From the NCBI GenBank assembly GCA_934647165.1, contig CAKUFA010000058.1, forward strand, positions 1 through 7,114: a stretch of 7,114 nucleotides of DNA. Direction: 5' to 3'. Within the stretch, counting starts at the first letter, position 1, and the number at the start of each line of letters is the position of its first letter. The DNA comes from an uncultured Clostridia bacterium (GTDB lineage Bacteria > Bacillota > Clostridia > Christensenellales > Aristaeellaceae). This document shows, one piece after another, positions 1 through 4,423 of the stretch. A program made the position numbers and the translations under genes. A model generated the notes under the pieces. It saw only the letters and a list, made by a program, of their open reading frames with translations. It ran no database searches and was not told the DNA's origin.

Positions 1-35
1 TCAAAATCTGCCATTGCATCTGACGAAAAATTCAT
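1..35 (-). CDS. Possible 5' end of a further minus-strand gene, cut by the window edge
   Basis: On the minus strand an ATG at 35-33 opens a frame that stays open to the window edge (about 11 codons, beginning MNFSSDAMADF). A GGAGG lies just upstream (43-39), but only 3 nt from the ATG, which is shorter than usual. It follows mnmM on the same strand, so it could be the next gene of that operon. Eleven residues are too few to recognise a family. This is only a possible partial gene. Confidence 0.2.
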   Translation of the reverse strand, partial: MNFSSDAMADF

Positions 36-41
36 TCGCCT

Positions 42-63
42 CCGCACCAACTCATTTGTGCGG
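42..63. repeat. Short inverted repeat in the trailer of the mnmM operon
   Basis: CCGCAC (42-47) and GTGCGG (58-63) are perfect 6-bp inverted arms around a 10-nt loop, 33 nt beyond the mnmM stop codon. On the minus strand a run of five T follows, but only about 11 nt after the stem, so this is not a convincing intrinsic terminator. The rest of 64-95 is AT-rich and shows no gene. Confidence 0.3.
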
Positions 64-95
64 TATTGCCCTAAAAATTAATCGTTAATAGCGGT

Positions 96-668
96 TTACA
101 CAGGGTTTTTCTGCACAATAAAGCATTCCGGCGCGCCGGAGCCGGCATTGAGAAAGCGCTGGTGGAGCACGTTGAACTCCTGCGGACGCAGGGCGGAGAG
201 CAACTCCATCAAGGCGTGACGCTCCACATCGCCTGCTGCATGCCCTGGATAGGAGCAAATGGTGACGACTCCGCCGGGAAGCAGCAGCTTCAGGCAGGCT
301 TCCACCGCCTGCCGGGTGGTGGGCCACAGGGTAGTGACGGCCTTGTTGCCGCCGGGCAGCCAGCCGAGGTTGAACGTTGCCGAGCGAACAGGCGCGTGCA
401 CCACTTCGGCAATGTGTTCATGGCCAAGGCAGTGCAGTTCACAACGGGGAAGAAGACCTTGCGCTTCCAAGGATGCGCGTGTGCGTGCTACCGCGTCTTC
501 CTGCACATCAAAAGCAATCACGTGGCCGCTTTCACCAACCAGTTCAGCCAACATGGCGGTGTCGTGCCCGTTGCCCATGGTGGCATCAATAACCGTATCT
601 CCCGGCTGCACAACCTGACGGAGACAAGCTGCCGCCAAATATCTTGCGGAACGAAGCTCATAGGCCAT
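96..668 (-). CDS. mnmM: tRNA 5-(carboxy)aminomethyluridine-pathway methyltransferase MnmM (YtqB family)
   Basis: This is a 190-residue class I SAM-dependent methyltransferase of the YtqB/rRNA_methylase-like family. Known members (MnmM of Bacillus subtilis) methylate nm5(s2)U to mnm5(s2)U at wobble position 34 of tRNA. Visible marks are the SAM-binding motif I (DATMGNGHDT, residues 28-37), an acidic strand end at residue 54 (IAFD), the family signature NLGWLPGG (100-107) and SYPGH (139-143). The length is usual for the family and no membrane segment is present. ATG at 668 is preceded by AAGGAG with 9 nt spacing; that site lies inside the end of rluB. Only 3 nt separate the rluB stop from this ATG, so the two genes are probably translationally coupled. 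The family call is firm. The exact tRNA substrate is transferred from B. subtilis. Confidence 0.87.
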   Translation of the reverse strand: MAYELRSARYLAAACLRQVVQPGDTVIDATMGNGHDTAMLAELVGESGHVIAFDVQEDAVARTRASLEAQGLLPRCELHCLGHEHIAEVVHAPVRSATFNLGWLPGGNKAVTTLWPTTRQAVEACLKLLLPGGVVTICSYPGHAAGDVERHALMELLSALRPQEFNVLHQRFLNAGSGAPECFIVQKNPV

Positions 669-671
669 GGA

Positions 672-1379
672 TCACAGCTCCTTCAGGCGGCGGATTTCCT
701 CTTCTGTCAGGTGCCGCCATTGGCCGCGGGGCAGATCATTGAGGAAAATGGGGCCAAAGCCAACACGCTTGAGCATCACAACCTGATGGCCAACAGCTTC
801 CATCATGCGGCGTACCTGACGGTAGCGTCCCTCGTGAATGGTAACCAGAGCCACGGTGTCAAAGGCTTCCTGACGAACAACCCGCACCTTAGCAGGCGAG
901 GTCATGCGTCCGTCATCCAACTGCACGCCTGCGCGAAGGCGGCGTACCTCTTCGTCCGTGAGGGTGTTGCTTACTTTGACAAGGTAGGTTTTGTCCACCT
1001 CGTGGCTGGGGTGGAGAAGATGGTTCATCATGTCGCCATCGTTGGTCAAAAGCAGCAGACCTTCGCTGTCAAAGTCCAGCCGGCCAACGGGATACAGCCG
1101 CACGGGATAATCCCGAAATTTATCCATCACCGTGGCGCGGCCCTCCGGGTCGGAAACGGTGGTCACTTCGCCAACCGGCTTGTAATAGGCAAGGTAGTGC
1201 TTCTCCTCCTGGATGGCGACAGGTGCGCCGTCCACGGTCACCTGATCGTCCGGCTCAACCTGAACGCCCATCTCAGTGATGGTTTGGCCATTGACGGCCA
1301 CGTGTCCCTCGGCAATCAGCCTTTCTGATGCCCGCCGGGATGCGACGCCGCTCAGAGCCAGATATTTTTGCAAACGCAT
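672..1379 (-). CDS. rluB: 23S rRNA pseudouridine synthase, RsuA/RluB family
   Basis: This 235-residue protein converts a specific uridine in rRNA to pseudouridine. In Firmicutes the single long member of this type is usually RluB, acting on 23S helix 80-90 region U2605 (E. coli numbering). An N-terminal S4 RNA-binding domain (MRLQKYLALSGVASRR..., residues 1-55) is followed by the catalytic domain, with the signature GRLDFDSEGLLLLTNDG and catalytic Asp at about residue 102. The family motif EGRYRQVRRM lies about 50 residues from the C terminus. The ATG at 1379 is chosen over an in-frame upstream start at 1406 because AAGGAGG lies 8 nt before it and S4 proteins of this family start MRLQK. It sits second in the operon, 54 bp after the GNAT gene and 3 bp before mnmM. 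RsuA (16S U516) is the main alternative substrate assignment. Confidence 0.93.
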   Translation of the reverse strand: MRLQKYLALSGVASRRASERLIAEGHVAVNGQTITEMGVQVEPDDQVTVDGAPVAIQEEKHYLAYYKPVGEVTTVSDPEGRATVMDKFRDYPVRLYPVGRLDFDSEGLLLLTNDGDMMNHLLHPSHEVDKTYLVKVSNTLTDEEVRRLRAGVQLDDGRMTSPAKVRVVRQEAFDTVALVTIHEGRYRQVRRMMEAVGHQVVMLKRVGFGPIFLNDLPRGQWRHLTEEEIRRLKEL

Positions 1380-1433
1380 GGTGGTATCCTCCTTAACGAA
1401 ACGCAAGCCCCCTTGAAAGAGGCAAAGACATGG

Positions 1434-1988
1434 TTAGAAAATGTGGTAAAAGAACAGTGCGCAAGCACGGCGCATCATCGGCTTTTGCCGCTCCTGCGGG
1501 GCGGCGGCAAGCGCCATGCGGTCAAGTCCTGCAAGGACATAGCCGCGATGCTCCAGAAACTGACAAGCGCCGGGATTCTCATCGGATGTGCACACGCGCG
1601 TGCCATAGGCATTGTGTTGGCGCGCGAAGTCTTCACAGGCGTCCATGAGCGCGGAGGCAAACCCGTGCCGCCTGTGCGTGGCGTCCACCTGCAAGGCGCC
1701 GACGTCGCCAAAGCCTGCAGCATGCAGGCGCACGGCGGCATAGCCCACTGCCATCGAATCGGAAAAAGCGACGAAAAGCGCGGCGCTTTTGTCCGCAGCG
1801 ACAAGCTGTGGCGCAAAGTCTGCCGGTGGAGGAAACGTACGCCATTCTGCCCGTGCCCGTGGCGCATAGGAAAGCGCAAAACCCGTGCGCGTCACACGGA
1901 TAAGCGCGTCCTCGCCGACAAGGACTTCTTCAGCCATGGGGGTCAGCAGCGAAAGGCTGTCCGGGGTAATTCGGCGAACAGACAGCAT
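1434..1988 (-). CDS. GNAT-family N-acetyltransferase
   Basis: The protein has 184 residues if started at 1988. The second half carries the GNAT fold: strand GYAAVRLH, then VGALQVDATHRRHGFASALM with the acetyl-CoA pyrophosphate loop RRHGFA (about residues 106-111). Motif B follows as NPGACQFLEHRGY (about 138-150). The N-terminal half is not recognisable and may shape substrate specificity. ATG at 1988 is preferred because the promoter at 2023-2051 predicts a transcript start near 2016. That leaves about 27 nt of leader; the alternative ATG at 2009 would have almost none. The Shine-Dalgarno site (GCGGGGCG) is weak. It is the first gene of an operon with rluB and mnmM, which invites the idea of acetylation of a ribosomal protein or tRNA, but nothing in the sequence shows the substrate. 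A small-molecule acetyltransferase is equally possible. Confidence 0.85.
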   Translation of the reverse strand: MLSVRRITPDSLSLLTPMAEEVLVGEDALIRVTRTGFALSYAPRARAEWRTFPPPADFAPQLVAADKSAALFVAFSDSMAVGYAAVRLHAAGFGDVGALQVDATHRRHGFASALMDACEDFARQHNAYGTRVCTSDENPGACQFLEHRGYVLAGLDRMALAAAPQERQKPMMRRACALFFYHIF

Positions 1989-2022
1989 GGTGCTTCGCCC
2001 CGCTTTCATCAGAATTCTCTTC

Positions 2023-2051
2023 AGTATAGCAGATTCGGCGGGAGATGGCAA
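2023..2051 (-). promoter_or_regulatory. Sigma-A-type promoter of the GNAT-rluB-mnmM operon
   Basis: Read on the minus strand, TTGCCA (2051-2046) and TATACT (2028-2023) are separated by exactly 17 nt. Each hexamer differs from consensus at one position. The predicted start site is near 2016, about 27 nt before the GNAT ATG at 1988. It lies in the 129-bp divergent gap shared with the DUF4317 gene. Confidence 0.7.
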
Positions 2052-2052
2052 G

Positions 2053-2082
2053 CTGGCGCAAAAGCAAAAAATGTGATAAACT
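2053..2082 (+). promoter_or_regulatory. Probable promoter of the DUF4317 gene
   Basis: TGTGATAAACT (2072-2082) resembles an extended -10 element (TGn followed by GATAAA). The -35 region 16 nt upstream (CTGGCG, 2053-2058) is poor. It sits next to the oppositely oriented GNAT promoter, so the two may compete or be co-regulated. Weak call. Confidence 0.35.
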
Positions 2083-2117
2083 ATCCATCGATCAATCATC
2101 GCAAGAGGTGAAAAGCA

Positions 2118-3284
2118 ATGAACCCAAAGGACTTATCGGAAATCAAGCGGCGGTTGAACCCGGACAGACGCTATCCAACGGTGCTGCGCGGGTGTTATAT
2201 GGGCGCGGACGGCCATGTGATTGCCGAATTTGCCCAGGCGGTGGGCAGCCTTGCGCAGGAAGAATGCGAGAAGTATATGGCCATTTTCCGTAAGTGCCTG
2301 TCCGGCACGGCAGGGCAAAATCTGCTTTCGATTGATTTTACGCCCGAACAGGTGCAAAGCGGCGATGAGCACCGGCTGCTTACAGGGCTGTGCGACACGG
2401 GACTTCAGGATGTGGACGTTGTGGAAACCTTTTATCGCAGAGTCATTGCGTGGCGGCAGGAGGAATTTGGCCGTTTGCAATCCGTGGATGAACAGCAGAA
2501 CGCCAACAATTATCTGGTGCTCCTGCTCCATGACGGCTACGATGTGCCTTACCGCAACGACAATGACGAGCTGGACCGCGAGCGCTCGGAAACGGTGCTG
2601 AATTATGTGCTGTGCGCGGTGTGCCCCGTCAAGCAGTTGAAACCGGCGCTGCGCTATTTTGCGGCGGAGAGCGAGTTCCATACCAGCGCGTCGGACTGGG
2701 TCGTCAGCGCGCCGGAGATGGGGTTCATGTTTCCTGCCTTCGAGGAACGGGGGGCAAACATCGGCCGAGCGCTCTACTACACACGGGATGCTGCCAACTT
2801 GCATGCGGGCTTTGTAGAAAACATGTTCCAGGCACAGGCTCAGATGACTGCAAAGGAGCAGAAGGAGACCTTTCAGAACTTGCTGACGGAGACCCTTGGG
2901 GAAGAGTGCAGCATGGATCTGGTGCAGAACGTACACGAAACATTGCGCAGCATGATTGAGGAACAGAAGGCTGATAAGTCCGCCGAGCCGCTTTGCATGG
3001 GCAAGCAGGAAGTGAAGCGCGTGCTGGAGGACTGCGGCGTTTCCGAAGAAAAGACGGAAGCCTTTGCCCAAAGGTATGAAGAGTCCTTTGGCGAGCAGGC
3101 GGAGATTCCGGCAGTGAACATGGTAGCTCCCAAGCAATTCAAGGTGGATACGCCCAGCGTGACCATTCGTGTGGATCCTGAACATTCTGATCTTGTGCAG
3201 ACCCGTATCCTGGATGGCAAGAGTTACATCGTAATCCTTGCCGATGGCGATGTGGAGGTCAATGGCGTCAAGATCACCTGCTGA
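2118..3284 (+). CDS. DUF4317 domain-containing protein, function unknown
   Basis: This 388-residue protein matches the DUF4317 family in length and in both ends. The N terminus (MNPKDLSEIKRRLNPDR, then a GCYMGADGHVI element and FRKCLSGTAGQNLL near residue 57-70) is typical. So is the C-terminal segment at about 333-388 (KQFKVDTPSVTIRVDPEHSDLV ending in a GDVEVNG element). No signal peptide, membrane helix or catalytic motif is visible, so it is probably cytosolic. Residues around 230-330 are acidic, charged and likely helical. ATG at 2118 is preceded by AAGAGGTG with 7 nt spacing. It is transcribed alone: the divergent GNAT operon lies upstream and a strong terminator directly downstream. Family membership is from memory of related clostridial sequences. 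No biochemical role is established for the family as far as I know, and I do not propose one. Confidence 0.83.
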   Translation: MNPKDLSEIKRRLNPDRRYPTVLRGCYMGADGHVIAEFAQAVGSLAQEECEKYMAIFRKCLSGTAGQNLLSIDFTPEQVQSGDEHRLLTGLCDTGLQDVDVVETFYRRVIAWRQEEFGRLQSVDEQQNANNYLVLLLHDGYDVPYRNDNDELDRERSETVLNYVLCAVCPVKQLKPALRYFAAESEFHTSASDWVVSAPEMGFMFPAFEERGANIGRALYYTRDAANLHAGFVENMFQAQAQMTAKEQKETFQNLLTETLGEECSMDLVQNVHETLRSMIEEQKADKSAEPLCMGKQEVKRVLEDCGVSEEKTEAFAQRYEESFGEQAEIPAVNMVAPKQFKVDTPSVTIRVDPEHSDLVQTRILDGKSYIVILADGDVEVNGVKITC

Positions 3285-3295
3285 TTGCAAAAAAA

Positions 3296-3337
3296 CGCAG
3301 CCTGCCAAAACAAAGGACTTCGGCAGGCTGCGCTTTT
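3296..3337. terminator. Bidirectional intrinsic terminator between convergent genes
   Basis: CGCAGCCTGCC (3296-3306) and GGCAGGCTGCG (3322-3332) form a perfect 11-bp GC-rich stem with a 15-nt loop. On the plus strand it is followed by CTTTT; on the minus strand the stem is followed by seven T (the A run at 3289-3295). It begins 12 nt after the DUF4317 stop and ends just before the stop of the USP-domain gene, so it serves both. The minus-strand T run is the stronger one. Confidence 0.9.
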
Positions 3338-3338
3338 A

Positions 3339-3731
3339 TCATAGGCCGGCGGGTACCTCCGCCATTTCGGTGTGGACGATGACGTCCGGCAAATCCGAAG
3401 CAAGGCAAACGGCGAAGCTGTGGGGAGACGGAGCGCCCTGCCCCAGCACCAGGTGCGACACGTGATGGTCGCGGGCAAACTGTGCAATGGTCGTGCGCGG
3501 ATCGCTGGAGGTGAGCATGGTCATCTCCGCGCCTGCTTCACTGGAGGCGCGGTAGAGATCATCAAGCGTTTGCACCACACCGGGCAGCTCCAGCAAATTG
3601 GGGCCTGTGCCGCACACGGACAGCACCAGCAGCGGAAGCGATTCTTTCTGCGCAATTTCACGCCCGCGGCGGATGAGCGCATGGCTGGAATGCTGTGCGG
3701 TGACGCACACGAGAACGGATCCCTTGGGCAT
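3339..3731 (-). CDS. Stand-alone universal-stress / KdpD-like USP domain protein
   Basis: The protein has 130 residues, the size of one USP domain. The N terminus VLVCVTAQHSSHALIRRG (residues 6-22) resembles the first strand and helix of the USP domain found in KdpD sensor kinases (pattern CV....SS..LIRRG). The later VSHLVLGQGAPSPHSF (91-106) corresponds to the USP nucleotide-binding region. The classical G-x2-G-x9-G(S/T) ATP motif is not clearly kept, so ATP binding is uncertain. It has no membrane helix and is probably cytosolic. ATG at 3731 has AGGAGG 6 nt upstream; this site runs directly out of the stop codon of the preceding membrane-protein gene (11 nt gap), so the two are one operon. 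It could act as a small signalling or nucleotide-sensing partner of that membrane protein, but this is inference from position only. Confidence 0.75.
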   Translation of the reverse strand: MPKGSVLVCVTAQHSSHALIRRGREIAQKESLPLLVLSVCGTGPNLLELPGVVQTLDDLYRASSEAGAEMTMLTSSDPRTTIAQFARDHHVSHLVLGQGAPSPHSFAVCLASDLPDVIVHTEMAEVPAGL

Positions 3732-3742
3732 GGTAAACCTCC

Positions 3743-4210
3743 TCAGATTCTGGAAAGAGCGGCCACTTCCCGATCGTGGTAGATCACGTGTACACGGTCG
3801 CCATCCTTCAAATCGGGAAAAGGCTTTTCCATGTCAAAATAGAACAGACGCTCGCAGGCTTCGGTATCTTCCTGTTCTTCCTGCTCGATCGTCATGGCAT
3901 GGTACTTCACCCCGTCCACCACGGACACGTCCTCGCTCAGGGTGCGGAACACGCCGTCCAGTTGCCGGGTGCGGCCATGGAGGGCGTTGTCAACATGCGT
4001 TTGATAGCAGCGAAGGGGACGGATGCCCAGCTCATAGCCGGCGATAAACACAACGCCCAGGATGATGGTCAGCGAAGTGGTGAGCACTTCCAGGCGAATC
4101 ACCACGGAGTAAACGATGCCGCAAAGCAGCGCAAGGCACACCAGTCCAAGCACAAGCCAGCGTTTCTTCTGCTGGGCGGCAATGTCCAGCAGGTCTTTTT
4201 CCGTATACAA
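3743..4210 (-). CDS. Small two-helix membrane protein with a C-terminal cytosolic domain, function unknown
   Basis: The protein has 155 residues if started at the TTG at 4210. I do not recognise a named family. After a short charged N terminus (YTEKDLLDIAAQQKKR) there are two hydrophobic helices, about residues 17-38 and 42-62. A soluble domain of about 90 residues follows, probably cytosolic and rich in beta-strand, ending GDRVHVIYHDREVAALSRI. TTG at 4210 is chosen because AAAGGAGG lies 8 nt upstream. The in-frame ATGs further up (for example 4249) precede the predicted transcript start near 4231. The soluble tail contains an acidic stretch EQEEQEDTEACE. It is the first gene of an operon with the USP-domain gene. 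The helical hairpin plus soluble domain would suit a membrane anchor or scaffold, but no activity can be read from it. Confidence 0.75.
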   Translation of the reverse strand: MYTEKDLLDIAAQQKKRWLVLGLVCLALLCGIVYSVVIRLEVLTTSLTIILGVVFIAGYELGIRPLRCYQTHVDNALHGRTRQLDGVFRTLSEDVSVVDGVKYHAMTIEQEEQEDTEACERLFYFDMEKPFPDLKDGDRVHVIYHDREVAALSRI

Positions 4211-4218
4211 AGGGGAAG

Positions 4219-4226
4219 CCTCCTTT
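4219..4226 (-). promoter_or_regulatory. Shine-Dalgarno site that sets a TTG start at 4210
   Basis: The minus strand reads AAAGGAGG at 4226-4219, a near-perfect match to the anti-Shine-Dalgarno sequence. It stands 8 nt before TTG at 4210. No ATG or GTG lies at a suitable distance in the frame of the membrane-protein gene. Confidence 0.75.
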
Positions 4227-4229
4227 CCG

Positions 4230-4249
4230 ATGCTTCCATTATGAAGCAT
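4230..4249. repeat. Palindrome covering the -10 box (candidate operator)
   Basis: ATGCTTC (4230-4236) and GAAGCAT (4243-4249) are perfect 7-bp inverted arms around the 6-nt centre CATTAT. The centre overlaps the -10 hexamer of the minus-strand promoter. The palindrome therefore spans roughly -18 to +1 of the membrane/USP operon, the classic place for a dimeric repressor. Confidence 0.5.
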
Positions 4250-4266
4250 TTTGCCTGAATTGTAAA
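4238..4266 (-). promoter_or_regulatory. Sigma-A-type promoter of the membrane-protein/USP operon
   Basis: On the minus strand TTTACA (4266-4261) and CATAAT (4243-4238) are separated by 17 nt; each hexamer is one mismatch from consensus. The predicted start site is near 4231, just ahead of the AAAGGAGG at 4226-4219, giving a short leader of about 20 nt. Confidence 0.7.
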
Positions 4267-4326
4267 GGGGACACGAGGACGCATGCGTGGCAAAAAGCAC
4301 GCAAATTCTTGCATGGAAGGGCTTTG

Positions 4327-4349
4327 CACAGCTGTGAACAATTTGTGAA
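4327..4349. repeat. Palindrome and direct repeats upstream of the fusion-gene promoter
   Basis: CACAGCTGTG (4327-4336) is a perfect 10-bp palindrome. Its right edge overlaps TGTGAA (4333-4338), which recurs at 4344-4349, 11 nt (about one helical turn) later. The group ends about 10 nt before the presumed -35 region of the plus-strand promoter, a position suited to an activator. No known regulator consensus is matched with confidence. Confidence 0.3.
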
Positions 4350-4357
4350 AATGTTGA

Positions 4358-4386
4358 TTGTACACCTTGACGGAATGTGCTACAAT
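4358..4386 (+). promoter_or_regulatory. Extended -10 promoter of the MFS-acyltransferase fusion gene
   Basis: TGCTACAAT (4378-4386) is an extended -10 element, TACAAT being one mismatch from TATAAT and preceded by TGn. The -35 at 17 nt spacing is weak (TTGTAC, 4358-4363), as is common with extended -10 promoters. The predicted start is near 4393, upstream of the Shine-Dalgarno site at 4407-4414. Confidence 0.6.
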
Positions 4387-4406
4387 GGGAACAAACATGA
4401 AAACAC

Positions 4407-4414
4407 AAGGGAGG
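4407..4414 (+). promoter_or_regulatory. Shine-Dalgarno site that sets a TTG start at 4424
   Basis: AAGGGAGG (4407-4414) lies 9 nt before the in-frame TTG at 4424. The in-frame ATGs upstream (4358, 4385) fall in or before the promoter. The ATG at 4397 would be only a few nucleotides into the transcript, without a ribosome site. Confidence 0.65.
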
Positions 4415-4423
4415 ATTTGCCTT

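Noticed and set aside
42..63. Terminator for the mnmM operon
   Set aside because: The stem has only six pairs and the T run is about 11 nt away, so it is listed only as an inverted repeat.
162..1328. Long plus-strand open frame (388 codons) across mnmM and rluB
   Set aside because: It is the antisense shadow of two clearly recognisable genes and has no ribosome site or protein resemblance.
1368..2111. Plus-strand open frame of 247 codons opposite the GNAT gene
   Set aside because: It is antisense to a GNAT domain with intact motifs and crosses two promoters; its composition looks like shadow translation of GC-rich DNA.
2133..3308. Minus-strand open frame of 391 codons opposite the DUF4317 gene
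   Set aside because: It runs through the terminator stem, has no Shine-Dalgarno site and mirrors a real family protein.
4358..4423. Upstream ATG starts (4358, 4385, 4397) for the fusion protein
   Set aside because: The first two lie in the promoter and the third has almost no leader; the Shine-Dalgarno site at 4407-4414 fits only TTG 4424.
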